A stretch of DNA of 47,283 bases from Nemertoderma westbladi (GCA_032718475.1 JAUCBJ010006094.1:1-47283), one strand, 5' to 3'. Shown: positions 11,615 to 25,903, numbered from the stretch's first letter. The notes: a model not told the origin generated them from the letters alone. Numbers and translations are program-made.

Positions 11615-12170
11615 AACGTACCGGTCGGACAGTAAACTGTAGGCTTAGTAGTGCCAAACCGGTACCTTACAGCAGTATTACTTCGATTGTGAAATATTGT
11701 ATATTGTAGGCTGTTAGAGGATTAGGGATTGATCACCCCTTACTCCTTGTATGGTTTACTAATTCCTGTCGGCTTATTTATCGGTAAGAGTCATATTGAG
11801 CTGAAGGCGTGTAAGCCTGCTCGGATTGTAAGAGTAACTTATAGACTGGATTGTTGTCTGATTGTTGTTAGGTCAGGGTACTTGTCCGATAAAGTGCCTG
11901 TTAGGCAGTGGAGGCATCCAGCGTTGTAAGATAAATCCTCCGCGAAAGAATAAGTTGTACTACGTAGTCTAGAACGCTTACTAACTAATCATTTTGGAGA
12001 CTGCATAGTGCATATGCTGTGGTTTATTTAGGCTTGACGGTGGTCTGTCAGCTTTTTGGTCTGTGTTTTATTTGAATAGTCTGTACGGGTAGCGTAATAT
12101 TTATTATTCAGAGTTTATGCAAGTAATTTACAACATTCATGTACAGTAATTTTGCTTGTTATGCATACTG
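11615..12170. repeat. Direct repeat B, copy 2
   Basis: Matches 6123-6700, starting aacgtaccggtcggac and ending atgcatactg, with a 40-bp region near 11705-11740 that differs. Separated from its A partner (6844-7206) by the LINE. Confidence 0.85.
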
Positions 12171-12429
12171 TACATAAATAATTCTTTGAAAATTATATGG
12201 AATTATAACTTTGGTATGAAAACAACTGATGAAAATTATATCTATGGAAATCAACATAATATGATTACAGTATAGAATTACTGATAATCGTGTACACAAC
12301 ACGATCATGTACCTAACCTTGCATAACAAAACAACAATACTAGACTTAATATTATAATAGATTTATAACTATATAATAGAAATTAAATATAAAATTTATA
12401 TAAAATTATTTTAATCTATACTTACTTTA

Positions 12430-12830
12430 CCCTTACATCCAGGGCTTGGGTAGAGAATAAACCGTGGAAATCGTCCTCGAAGTACGGCAAACCGTTCCTC
12501 TCGAAGAATGTCCGCGTCCCGAGTTCCCCCTACGGCACGGCAATGAACGCAAACCAAGTGTTCGGGATGGATGCCACGTCCTCCCCAGATTATCTTCTAC
12601 TGCGGCATCAAACGCGTCCGTCTGGCCGTTGTCTGTTCCGCATCGGTAGCGGTACTGGTACCGGTACCGCCAGGGTATTGGTATCGATCGAGCCTCGCCA
12701 CGTGCGGCCGTCGCTACGAATCCGTCGTCTCACTGAACCTCCGCTCGCTACATCCACGCACAGGAGTTTCTCTCCCTCGAGAAACATCGCTCGTTATAAT
12801 AATGCAGTTTGCAGTTGTGAATAAATTAGA
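12430..12830. other. CpG-rich islet, possible decayed coding exon
   Basis: About 400 bp of GC- and CpG-rich sequence stands out from AT-rich flanks and includes a run of GGTACC words near 12652-12670. The minus strand reads SIPNTWFAFIAVP, a TAG, then [13 protein letters not shown] and [11 protein letters not shown], directly followed by gtaagg. That looks protein-like, but I cannot name the family and one stop interrupts it. Plus-strand frames (12464-12837) are also open and may be shadows. Confidence 0.25.
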
Positions 12831-12839
12831 GAAATAGGC

Positions 12840-13720
12840 CTACGCCTGTACACTAATACACAGTAATACTGGAAGACCAGAGTCTGTGATTTTAGATAGC
12901 AGTACAGCAGTAGGACAACACAGTACAGTACCCCCCACTCAGGTTTGGCCAGACTGCCAACACACAGCTAAACCCTGTCAGAGAAGATCTGCATGAAAAT
13001 GAATTCTGTTTGAAGTTTCTGAAAGAGGTTATGATTATGTTTACCTCGTTTTTTTGTGGGTTATTTTGCTGAAAATCGGGATAACAGCAGTGCCATAACA
13101 ACGCGATTTCATGCACGTTTAGAAGGTTATTAAGCCGTTTGAAGTTTAATCACATTTCCATAGCCAAATTTAATATGCCGCACCAAAATAATTTACCAAA
13201 ACAAACCTAATACTAAGCCTATATTTAGGAAGGTACTGCAATAGAATAATGAAAAGTTTCAAAGTCTTGTATCTTCGGTTCTCCTTGATGAAATTGGCTG
13301 ATTTTAAGTTTTTTAGTATCAGCTTTATTTTATCTTTATATGCATACCAAGAACTACTTACTGCGACCGAGAATAATCTTATTTGAAAATATATTTATAA
13401 GAATGTAATTTTGATGCATTAGAATGTTTTAAAATTTTTGATAAAAACCAAACCTTATGAGAATTTTCTGAAAACAATGTTATTAGTTAGGTAAGTAGAG
13501 TGGGCTGATTCAGAATCTGAAACCTGTTTTTTATTTAGACTCATAGTTCGGGAATTATAATGGTCCAAAGTACATGGAAAAAAACCATTTCAAATTTCCC
13601 GTTTTTTTAGATTTCGATACTTTGTCTACCCCCCTATTATCGATGATTATAAACATTTTTGACTTTTAAACTTATTCAATAAAGTGAATCCTTCCTGGTC
13701 GAAATCCCGATTGAAAATAT
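12840..13720. other. Unassigned intergenic DNA
   Basis: AT-rich and non-repetitive by eye. A 74-codon minus-strand frame at 12892-13116 has no recognisable domain. No feature supported. Confidence 0.3.
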
Positions 13721-15140
13721 TACATATCCTATATGCTATATGCTATATACTATATGCTATGCTATATGCTATGCTATATGCTATATGCGTATGCTATATG
13801 TCATATGTTATATGTTATGCTATATGCCATGTTATGCTATTTGCTATGGTATATACAATGTTATATGCTATGTTATGTTATATGCTATATTACATGCTAT
13901 CCTATATGATATATGCTATATGCTATATGCTATATACTATATGTCATATGTTATATTATTAGGCTATATGCCATGTTATGCTATATGCTATGGTATGTAC
14001 AATGTTATATGCTATATGATATAGTACATGCTATGTTATATGCTATATGCTATATGCTATATATCATATGCTATATGTCATATGTTATGCTATATGCCGT
14101 GTTATGATATATGCCATGGTATATACAATGTTATATGCTATATGTTATGTTATATGCTATAGTACATGCTATCCTATATGATATAGGCTATATGGTATAT
14201 GTTATATGCTATATGTTATATGTTAGGCTAGGCTATATGCCATGTTATGCTATATGCTATGGTATATACAATGTTATATGCTATATGTTGTTATATGATA
14301 TAGTACATGCTTTGTTATATGCTATATGATATATGCTATGCTATATGCTTGCTATATGTTATATGCTATATCTCATATGCTATATGTCATATGCTATATG
14401 CTATATGTCATATTCTATGTTATATGTTATATGTTATGCTATATGCTTGCTATATGTCATATGCTATATGTCATATGCTATATGTCATATGCTATATGTC
14501 ATATGCTATATGTCATATTCTATGTTATATGTTATGCTATATGCCATGTTATGCTATATGCTATGGTATATACAATGTTATATGCTATATGTTATGTTAT
14601 ATGATATAGTACATGCTATGTCATATGCTATATGCTATGGTATATATACTGTTATATGCTATATGTTATGTTATATGATATAGTACATGCTATGTTATAT
14701 GCTATATGCTATATGTCATATGCTATATGCTATGCTATGTTATATGCTATATGTCATATGCTATATGTTATAAGTTATGCTATATGCTATGGTATATAAA
14801 ATGTTTATGATATGTGTTGTTATATGATATAGTACATGCTATGTTATATGCCATCTGCTATGCTATATGCTATGGTATATATAATGTTATATACTATATG
14901 TTATGTTATATGATATAGTACATGCTATGTTATATGCTATATGCTATATGTCATATGCTATATGTTATAAGTTATGCTATATGCTATGGTATATACAATG
15001 TTATATGATATATGTTATGTTATATGATATAGTACATGCTATGTTATATGCTATATTCTATATGCTATGTGCTATACTCTATATGCTATATGTTATATGT
15101 TATGCTATATGCCATGTTATGCTATATGCTATGCTATATT
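13721..15140. repeat. TATGCTA/TATGTCA satellite, 1.4 kb
   Basis: Dense array of 7-bp-type words (atatgct, atatgtc, atatgtt) with higher-order blocks: a segment like 'gccatgttatgctatatgctatggtatatacaatg' recurs about every 150-250 bp. Open frames rich in Met, Leu, Tyr, Cys and Ile are a by-product. It lies about 150 bp beyond the stop codon of the minus-strand lectin-like gene. Confidence 0.9.
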
Positions 15141-15293
15141 TTGTTGCAACATCCTCCGAATATGCAATGTCACATAATAACCTTCAAATTCAATAATTCG
15201 AATCAAATAATTATAGGGGCCCTACAGTAAATCACAAACTTGCAATAAATAATGTTTCAAAGTAACAACAAGTTTCAAAGAAACCGTTAATTT

Positions 15294-15578
15294 TTAAATA
15301 GTAGCAAAGATAATTAAAAGGAGTACAATGTTTACGTAGTTACTATAGTAACTAGTAGCCAATGAGATTGACTGCTTGTTGCAGTTGTCATCTCGGCAAC
15401 AGGTCTCCATTCTGTGTCCATTAATCTCCCCTGTCTGCCAGTCGTGTAGATCAGACAGGTCCGTCTTATTATAGAATGAGTCGGTGCAGGTCCCTCCGCA
15501 GTGTCTGTATACCGTCGCGTTACCGGATAGGTCTGTGAGACGAATCACCTTGGATACAGAGAGTTGGCAACTAATCAA
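15294..15578 (-). CDS. Exon 25: LU domain second half and GPI-type tail, stop codon
   Basis: Acceptor tctacgag, phase 0. Reads ISCQLSVSKV, SGNATVYRHCGGTC, METCCRDDNCN and ends in YVNIVLLLIIFATI then TAA. CC-x4-CN is the hallmark C-terminal LU signature. The 14-residue hydrophobic end with no positive charge after it fits a GPI-attachment signal. No AATAAA is evident on the minus strand before the satellite at 15140. Confidence 0.8.
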   Translation of the reverse strand: MISCQLSVSKVIRLTDLSGNATVYRHCGGTCTDSFYNKTDLSDLHDWQTGEINGHRMETCCRDDNCNKQSISLATSYYSNYVNIVLLLIIFATI

Positions 15579-18500
15579 CTCGTAGAATACTAATAAGTCG
15601 TCGGTCTAAAACACTACAAGTATGTCGGATATAATAGTTATGGTAGGCCGACATTGTCTGTCCGACATCCGAAATCTATCATTTTTTAAATCCTTTTTAA
15701 CAATTTTTTTACTCATTTTTTTTACTTTGTTATTTGATATATATATATATACATATATAGGCCTAGTAGTAAAAAAAATTAGGTAAAAAAAATGAGGGCG
15801 GTTTTGCGACCCATTTAGCCAGTAGTGCATGTACACTCGAATTTAAAATTTAGAAAATAAAAAAAAATTATTAAAAAACAATGCAATAATTATTGAATTG
15901 AACAACGTTTAGTAAGAAAACACAAAATAATGCGAAGTAAGTAAAATCTATGTAGGCCTATTATTTTTAATAGGCCTATTGTCTACAGTAGATGACATAT
16001 CGTCAACACAGAATAATACAACATACCCAACAAGCTTTGTAGTCGGTTTTGGCGTTACAGTTGGTAACGACTCCCCCACCTTCTAATCCGCAATCGTCGT
16101 CTGTACCACTGCAAGCGTAGCAGCTAGAAACTACCTGTAACGTATTTAACATTCATAGATAGTAACTACATGTTACGCTACATTCATAGACAGTAACTAC
16201 ATGTTACGCTACATTCATAGACAGTAACTACATGTTACGCTACATTCATAGACAGTAACTACACATTCCTTACATTCATAGACAGTAACTACCTGTAACA
16301 TTTCATTCATAGATAGTAACTAACTGTAACGTTACATAGGCAGTAACTACCTGTAACGTTACATTTATATATAGTAACTACCTGTAACATTACATTCATA
16401 GATAGTAACTACATGTTACGCTACATTCATAGATAGTAACTACATGTTACGCTACATTCATAGACAGTAACTAACTGTAACGTTACATTTATAGACAGTA
16501 GCTACACGTTCGTTACATTTATAGACACTAGCTACCTGTAACGTTACATTGACAGCAACTACCTGTAACATTACATTCATAGATAGTAACTACCTGTAAC
16601 GTTACATAGACAGTAACTACCTGTAACGTTACATAGACAGTAACTACCTGTAACGTTACATTCATAGATAGTAACTACCTGTAACGTTACATAGACAGTA
16701 ACTAACTGTAACGTTACATTTATAGACAGTAGCTACACGTTCGTTACATTTATAGACACTAACTACCTGTAACGTTACATTGACAGCAACTACCTGTAAC
16801 ATTACATTCATAGATAGTAACTACCTGTAACGTTACATAGACAGTAACTACCTGTAACGTTACATAGACAGTAACTACCTGTAACGTTACATTCATAGAT
16901 AGTAACTAACTGTAACGATACCTAGACAGTAACTACCTGTAACGTTACATAGACAGTAACTACCTGTAACATTACATTCATAGATAGTAACTACCTGTAA
17001 CGTTACATTCATAGACACTAACTAACTGTAACGTTACATAGACAGTAACTACCTGTAACGTTACATAGACAGTAACTACCTGTAACGTTACATAGACAGT
17101 AACTACCTGTAACGTTACATAGACACTAACTACCTGTAACGTTACATAGACAGTAACTACCTGTAACGTTAAATTCATAGACAGTAACTACCTGTAACGT
17201 TACATAGACAGTAACTACCAGTAACGTTACATAGACAGTAACTACCTGTAACGTTACATAGACAGTAACTACCTGTAACGTTACATAGACAGTAACTACC
17301 TGTAACGTTACATTCATAGACACAAACTACCTGTAACGTTACTTAGACAGTAACTACCTGTAACGTTACATAGACAGTAACTACCTGTAACGTTACATAG
17401 ACTGTAACTACCTGTAACGTTACATAGACAGTAACTACCTGTAACGTTACATAGACAGTAACTACCTGTAACGTTACATAGACAGTAACTACCTGTAACA
17501 TTACATTCATAGATAGTAACTACCTGTAACGTTACATAGACAGTAACTACCTGCAACGTTACATAGACAGTAACTACCTGTAACATTACATTCATAGATA
17601 GTAACTACCTGTAACGTTACATAGACAGTAACTACCTGTAACGTTATATAGATAGTAACTAACTGTAACGTTACATAGACAGTAACTACCTGTAACATTA
17701 CATTCATAGATAGTAACTACCTGTAACGTTACATAGACAGTAACTACCTGTAACGTTATATAGATAGTAACTAACTGTAACGTTACATAGACAGTAACTA
17801 CCTGTAACGTTACATTCATAGACACAAACTACCTGTAACGTTACATAGACAGTAACTACCTGTAACGTTACATTGACAGTAACTACCTGTAACGTTACAT
17901 TCATAGACACTAACTACCTGTAACGTTACATAGACAGTAACTACCTGTAACGTTACATAGACAGTAACTACCTGTAACGTTACATAGACAGTAACTACCT
18001 GTAACGTTACATTCATAGACACTAACTACCTGTAACGTTACATAGACAGTAACTACCTGTAACGTTACATTCATAGACACTAACTAACTGTAACGTTACA
18101 TAGACAGTAACTACCTGTAACGTTACATTCATAGACAGTAACTACCTGTAACGTTACATAGACAGTAACTACCTGTAACATTACATTCATAGATAGTAAC
18201 TACCTGTAACGTTACATAGACAGTAACTACCTGTAACATTATATAGATAGTAACTAACTGTAACGTTACATAGACAGTAACTACCTGTAACATTACATTC
18301 ATAGATAGTAACTACCTGTAACGTTACATAGACAGTAACTACCTGTAACGTTATATAGATAGTAACTAACTGTAACGTTACATAGACAGTAACTACCTGT
18401 AACGTTACATTCATAGACACAAACTACCTGTAACGTTACATAGACAGTAACTACCTGTAACGTTACATAGACAGTAACTACCTGTAACGTTACATTCATA

Positions 18501-21500
18501 GACACTAACTACCTGTAACGTTACATAGACAGTAACTACCTGTAACATTACATTCATAGATAGTAACTAACTGTAACGTTACATAGACAGTAACTACCTG
18601 TAACGTTACATTCATAGACAGTAACTACCTGTAAACGTTACATTTATATATAGTAACTACCTGTAACATTACATTCATAGATAGTAACTACCTGTAACAT
18701 TACATTCATAGATAGTAACTACCTGTAACGTTACATAGACAGTAACTACCTGTAACATTATATAGATAGTAACTAACTGTAACGTTACATAGACAGAAAC
18801 TACCTGTAACATTACATTCATAGATAGTAACTAACTGTAACGTTACATAGACAGAAACTACCTGTAACATTACATTCATAGATAGTAACTACATGTTACG
18901 CTACATTCATAGATAGTAACTACATGTTACGCTACATTCATAGACAGTAACTAACTGTAACGTTACATTTATAGACAGTAGCTACACGTTCGTTACATTT
19001 ATAGACACTAGCTACCTGTAACGTTACATTGACAGCAACTACCTGTAACATTACATTCATAGATAGTAACTACCTGTAACGTTACATAGACAGTAACTAC
19101 CTGTAACGTTACATAGACAGTAACTAACTGTAACGTTACATAGACAGTAACTACCTGTAGTTACAAAGGAAGTACATAGCAGCTAAAGTACAGAAAATCA
19201 CAAACATTAAATACAATAATGTTACAGGGATCGCCATGCAGGTAAAGTAGAGTGGCATATCAGATAAACTGTATCTCCATTAATGATTTATAAAAAACTA
19301 ACTAGTTTGTTGCACTTTATTGTGTCCATCGTCGTTTTATTTTCACACACTCGCTATGTTCGTCCGTGGATCAAACTACTCGGATCGACACATTGTAAAG
19401 ATATTTCAAATTGTAATTAGTTAAAAAAAAGTGTAAGAAAAATAAATCTTAGTTACAGATCAGAAAGAATCATTAACTTTAGGGTGTAAACCAAACTTTT
19501 ATAGCATTGTGATTGACGCAGCGGAGCTTAACATAGAAAAAGTATTTTCAAACAAATAAAATAAAGACACAGATTTGGGTTCAAGGAAGCAGATAAACAG
19601 CAATTATTTTAATGTATATGTATATATACTTACCGCTTCTGCACAAAGGAGCAAAATAAAAATTAACAAATTTAGAGAGATAAAGTGCGGGATCAGTGTA
19701 ATTTATATCGATTTACCTTAATTACAAATTAATGTAAAGGTAATTGTTGTAGAATTACGGGTGAAAACAATAAACGAGAGTTATAAATATTACATATAAC
19801 ATCATGATGTGTGTGTAGGCATTAGCTGCCAATGCAACGGTGAGTATACACTTTATTAAAAACGTACAAAATATACAAAATAAGTTGAGGTTGAAAAAAT
19901 GGAGTGGTCTTGGTGAAAGTAATTGTGTATAACAATCATAGTGGATTCCATTCAAAGCTAAACGATGTAATTAATTTATATTTAATATATTTAAACAATT
20001 AAATAACTGTTCATAGTAACAAAATATATTTGTTCAAAATTATCAATGTCCTTAACCAAGTGTTTATAACACCTTAAATAACAACTAACTTGTACATATC
20101 CCGTCTAATCCTTTCTTGTAACCGGGGCTACAGTGACATTTATCTTCGTCTAATACTTCCGGTGTTACGTCACCACCTACACCGCAATCACATTGGTAGG
20201 TGTTGTAGTTGCAATCAACCGCTATGGATCATAAGAATGATACTCACTTATAAAACAGAAAATTTGTCCATTTGAAATTTTTCACAAGAAAATATCTTCG
20301 CCCAAAAGTGGAGAAGTAAAAGTTACTATAGCGGCTACATTTATTTTATAGGCTACAAAGGAATAATGAGTGACGGATGGGGGGGGGGGGGGGGGTGGGG
20401 TTGTCTTGACGCAAATCCTGTCTAGGTGAAGCAATATCTCGCCTCAGTGTTAAATTATATTTTAAAGGAAAGGAGCAGGTTACATTGGCACATTATTCTA
20501 AACAAAACAATAAACTAAAGTTAATAGAACAGTTTATTCAAAACTCATTCATTTGCATCAACATTAAGTATCTTAAAAAATATAAAAAAACATTTAACAA
20601 TTTATTGCAATGGGTGTATTAAATGCAACTTCCAGCCAAATACATTCCATAACCAAACTTTATAATAATCGTCTCCATCAAAAATATGCGAGGTTTGAAT
20701 GAAATGAAAATTTTCATAAAAGCGAGCCATAAGAAAACCGGTGATGTAAAGGCCATGTTTCAATAATTAAAGGTTACAGTTTTATTTTTGGGAGTAATCA
20801 GCTGTTAGTTTCGTCGATTTTCCCGGAGAGGGTTGAATTTTGCTTGCGTCGAAAATCCCCCCTCTGCTCTGGTAATAATAATAAATTCATGACATCATAT
20901 GCAAAAGCAATAAAATGTTCTATCCTATCTATTACTAAAATATATGGAAGCAATCTGTCCAGACCGGGTTGTTCCCTGGAGACAATTTAAATTTACACAG
21001 ATCCGTGGGATTATTGATCAAAATTAAATGACAGCGTCACCTATGTCTCTAACCTTTGCAGTAGGGTTCCCGTGTATTTGTATCGAACTTTAGAGTGAAG
21101 CCGACGTGGCACTTACATACGGAACCGACACAACGCGCCCCACAACCGTATAGAAGACCCGAGTCGGAAACAACGGGTTTCTTGCAATAATCTACAAACA
21201 TATGAATTAATATCGTATATGTCTATAAGTATAAGGCGGTATAAACACTGTTTAGGACAGTTTAAATGTTTAGGATGCATTATTGCTACCGAGGACTAGT
21301 CTACTAACCTAGTAGAGTTTAGTACTCAAGAAAAATTTGTACCTTTACATTAACAACCAATATGGGACTAGTTATGGTTAAGTTTTCGTGTGTATTAACA
21401 GTTTGCTAACCAGTGCAGCTCCCATCACCTTTCTTAGTGTAACCAAGGCGACACCCGCAAGTCGAAACATCTTGTGTCTCGTAGCAACTACAGGCAGGAT

Positions 21501-24500
21501 CATTCGGCTCACATTCAATTTCTAGAAATATAAATAGACAATAAATACAAAAGCAAAAGTAAATTAATAACATGAATTATTTATATAATTAATGAAACCG
21601 AACCAGAGCCGTGAGCACATTTGAACGTTTGAAAAAAAAATATTGAATCAATCTATACTAAATAAAATTATTAAACCTACTACGGACAAACAGCCGACAA
21701 TATCTCTCGACAGACAGACAAAATTTGTCTGTTTAACTGACCTTCACATGTTCTCTTTTTGGTTGACTGGTACCCAGGTAGACAGTTACAACTTGGTACA
21801 ATGGAGGATGGGTTACAGGCACAGCCTGGTTTACCCTAGAAATCAGAGACAGACAAATTAGTTATAATTTATTAATTAACAATTAAAGAATAAAGATATA
21901 AATTAGCAACACCTAACCGACCTCATTACATTCAGTAACGCATTCCCCAACATCGCCCCCAGTAGGTATCGGAATGTAGCCCGGACGACATTCACATGTC
22001 TCGAACTGGTCGGAATCGCCACGGAAACAGGAACATTTCCGATATTCATCGGGAATTTGTTCGTCCGGTAGACAAGCCGCTAGGAAATAATATCATAAAT
22101 AAATTAATTAAATTGTAGGCGTAACAGACCTAGTAGCTTAATCAACTGTTTAACAAACAATGGGCATAAATTTAATTTGAAAGGTCCAACCTCGGCGAAG
22201 TGGTTTAATCTAACGTCTTGAATTCACATCTCTCCGAAGGTCGGGGGTTCGACCCCGCTTTGGGGCCCAAGGGAGTTTTAATTTCGGTATTTTAAAGGTA
22301 CTAGCTAGCAATCAGGGCGCATCTCTGTCTTGAATAATTAAATTTTTATCTAAATGAATACTGGAGGGTGTTGTTACTGCCGGCCTACCGTTACCAATAG
22401 CATTAATGTTTATACGCGTTGCTAAGTTACTTACGGATACATTTGGACAGCGCTGGATCGACAATAAAACCATGGATACAGTCGCAGACTAGTTCCGATT
22501 CGTCACATACACAAATTCCGACCTGTCCCACGGCATTGGGGTTGCATGTGGCTAAGAAATAATGCAATATAATAATATATATAATAACATTTTTTTTTAC
22601 ATTATATGATAACTTAACACGTTAAACTCTTATAACCTAAGAAAATAAAGTTCCAGTACCGTTATTTGCCCGGACCACCAAAATTATATTGTTTTTTTGT
22701 CCAGTAAGGTAGAAAACATAAAATATGTTGCTTTTTTTCCCAACCATATCGAAATATTCGTATAATATTTTGTTTCCATGGCAACTATATTACACTAACG
22801 GTTGCAGCTCCTGATTCCATCCGATCGGTGTATAACTGACGTGTAGCCGGGCTCGCACTTACAACTCCAGAAGTCGGTGGGGTCTGTACAGATACAGTGG
22901 TCCTGGCTGGGGCCTTCGCAATCGTAAGCTACAAGAAAGTCAACATCTATTACGGTAAATAACAAACTATAAGCTCTATAAATGGGCAAAGAAACCTAAA
23001 ATAAGTAAGGTAGTCTTTCCTTGGATTGGACAATAAAAAGGGATATTGATGTTCCGCACTAAGAATTACAAATAAAAAATTGAATTAATTTAATTTATAT
23101 AATGATAAGGGGGGGGGGGGGGACTGGACGCAAAACCCGCCTTGGCGAATTAATATCCCGCCTTAATGTTAAATTCTCAATTTAGGGAAAGGAGCAGGTT
23201 ACAGTGGCACGTTATTTTAACCAAAACAATAAACTAAATACAATAGAACAAGTTACTAACATAACTGTTTACTCACGTATGCAAGTTTTCACCAGACCAT
23301 CAGGGAACCTATTGTCTGGTTCCCAACCGGACTTGTACCCCGGCATACAGCGACAAGTCCAGACGTTGTGGTGTTGAGTTATGTCGCAAAGACAGAAATC
23401 CTCTGATCCTAAATCCTCACACTCGTAGGCTATAAACATAAAGGAATACGATGAAATACTAACTAATCATAAATAATAATGTTAAAGCAGTTCACACACA
23501 TAGAGTGTTCACAAAGATTATTTAAATATGATATGTGTGGGGTGACTCAGCAGTTCTCCAGTATCCCGCTAGAGGGACCAGTTATTGCGTGAAGACCCCA
23601 CGAACGTGTTACCTTCACCTCGTATACCGATCGTTGTTGGTTTCTTTAAGGTTTCCACTTTTGAATTAACAGTTTAATGCATTTGGGTTTATTTGAATTA
23701 GGCCTACTGAAAATTTGAAAGTATTAATTGTAGCACCAGTGTCTAATAAAATAATACTCTCTAAACTTATACAGTAGTTTTTGAGTACAGACGATATTCC
23801 AGAACATCACGCATATTAAACTGTTACAAAATATTAGTAAACAGATTACGTAATTTGAATAAATTAATTTATTATAAATAATATGGATTTCTCACAAGAA
23901 AAACCTCTTGTGGATAATAAATTTGACTTTTAAAGAAAATATAGAACTTTTTTTTCACCCAACTTTAGGGTGTATACGAGCTAAAAAGTAATAATTTGAA
24001 AATAAATTACTTTTTTCTTCATTTGCACTAATTAAAGTGTTTATCTTTCATTTTATTTCATTTCCTTATATTCAGTATAAACTACTGAGTGTCAGACTCA
24101 CTCAGTCCAACTTGTATGTAAATACTAACGGACACACGTCCCGTCCCACACAGTTTTCAATCCATGTTCACAATGACAGGGTCTGTCGTCTGTGCAGATG
24201 CACCCGGCAGAGCCTTGAACGCAGACAGGCCTACACAGAGCGCCCTGATCAGGTACAAAGCCCGGCAGACAGCGGCACGTTTCGCCAACGCAGTCGCAGT
24301 TGTATGATACCAGGGAACATAAATCTAAGCAAAAAAAATCACACGACGAATTAATATATCCAATTAGGTTATATATTTCAACAGTTACTGTGTACAATAA
24401 TAATTTAATTTAAATTATACATTATAAACTTTAATTTAAGTTATTAAATGTTAAATTAATGATTGTTTCTCACCGGTAATATTATAGTGAATGCATACCA

Positions 24501-25903
24501 GCTGTGAATTAGGCCTTAATAAAAGGCCCTAAGAAAAATTAATTAAAATTACAACAATTAATTATAAAGACTAGACTGCTACTATTGATCTAAATTAATG
24601 ATTTTTTTTATAATTACAAATTTAAATTAATTGCTGATGTAGATTTTGCACCTGCATAAGCATGCAGCATTTCCATATCGGTTGGTTATATATAGACATA
24701 TATGGACATATATATAGACTTTTGTACTGGTAGGCCTACTGTTTTTGGAAATAAGTCTGAACGTACTGGAACCATCATATTATTGTGCTTTCTTACCTTG
24801 ACAGACTGGTAGCCAGCTGTCCACAGTCGCCACGGAATAATGTCTGAGCCGCACATTGGCGGCTGCTGATTGGCTCTCCGCCGTACAATTAGCCATACAC
24901 ATTCGTTCGTAACGCCATCTGGCGTTATCGAAGTAAATTACAGAGACGAGACCCGGTTTACATCGGCACCGCAAGAGTGTTTCCGGTGATTCATCAACGT
25001 CAAAGCCAGCCGCACAGTTGGTACAACCAGAGCTACCCGGCTCACAGAGGTAACCTATAGAAAACAACGTGTAAATAGGTATGGGGGGGGGGGGGGGGGG
25101 GGGGGGGGTCACGTTGATGATAAAAGTTAAAAAAAAAAAAATATAAGATAAATTATTTTAGAGACAATATTGGTGTTAAAAATATTGGTTAACTTTCTTT
25201 TAAAGTATATTGGGCAGAAATATATATATTGGTAAGCATGTTTTCTATTTGCACATATTAATGTTACCGTACCGTATATAGGCCTACTGCTGTAGTATTA
25301 CGTTAATATTTTGACGGTTAAGACGGTTGGAGGTGTCTGCTTAACGTTTACGCCCCACATTATTTTAAGATACATAGCTGAGAAATTAAAACTTATGAAG
25401 TACGACTTAGATTATGTTATATTAATAAAAAATTTATATATTTAAATTCACTCGCTGTTTAAACTATACTCACCAGGTTATAAATCACACACAGTAAAAA
25501 GATCTACATCATAATAATATCCATCTTACTGTTTACCTATGTTGCTATAGTAATACGAATAAATATGCTTGAAGGCGACTAACCTCGGCAATATCTCCCG
25601 TCTGTATTCACAATATCAGTGGTATATCCATTCATACACTGGCAACTTTGTTCGCTGCCGAGAAAGTAACATTCGCACCAGGGTACACCGGCGGTGCATT
25701 GGTTAGGAGAACAGGTTAGGTCCCATCTTAGTCTGCGCGTTGAGTCGCAATGACACCCAGTCTGTGGTTGGCAACGACACCCCAGACTATGGCGCACGCA
25801 CTGGTCTGTACGATAATGTATACAAATTAATTGTTCGACCTGATTTTCAATTAAATTACCCTTTATCGCTATTTATCAAATTGTGTGTCTGTCTTTCTGT
25901 CTA

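Noticed and set aside
13684-15230. Met/Tyr/Cys/Ile-rich frames, which could be taken for membrane or Cys-rich peptides
   Set aside because: Pure satellite translation; frames shift with unit variants.
16978-18505. Several 65-93-codon frames repeating Val-Thr-Leu-Gln-Val-Val
   Set aside because: A by-product of the 27-bp minisatellite unit, which is nine codons long.
20090-20275. Plus-strand 61-codon frame
   Set aside because: Shadow of lectin-like exon 23 on the minus strand.
24037-24354. Plus-strand 105-codon frame
   Set aside because: Shadow of exon 15, whose minus-strand frame has the EGF-like Cys pattern and splice sites.
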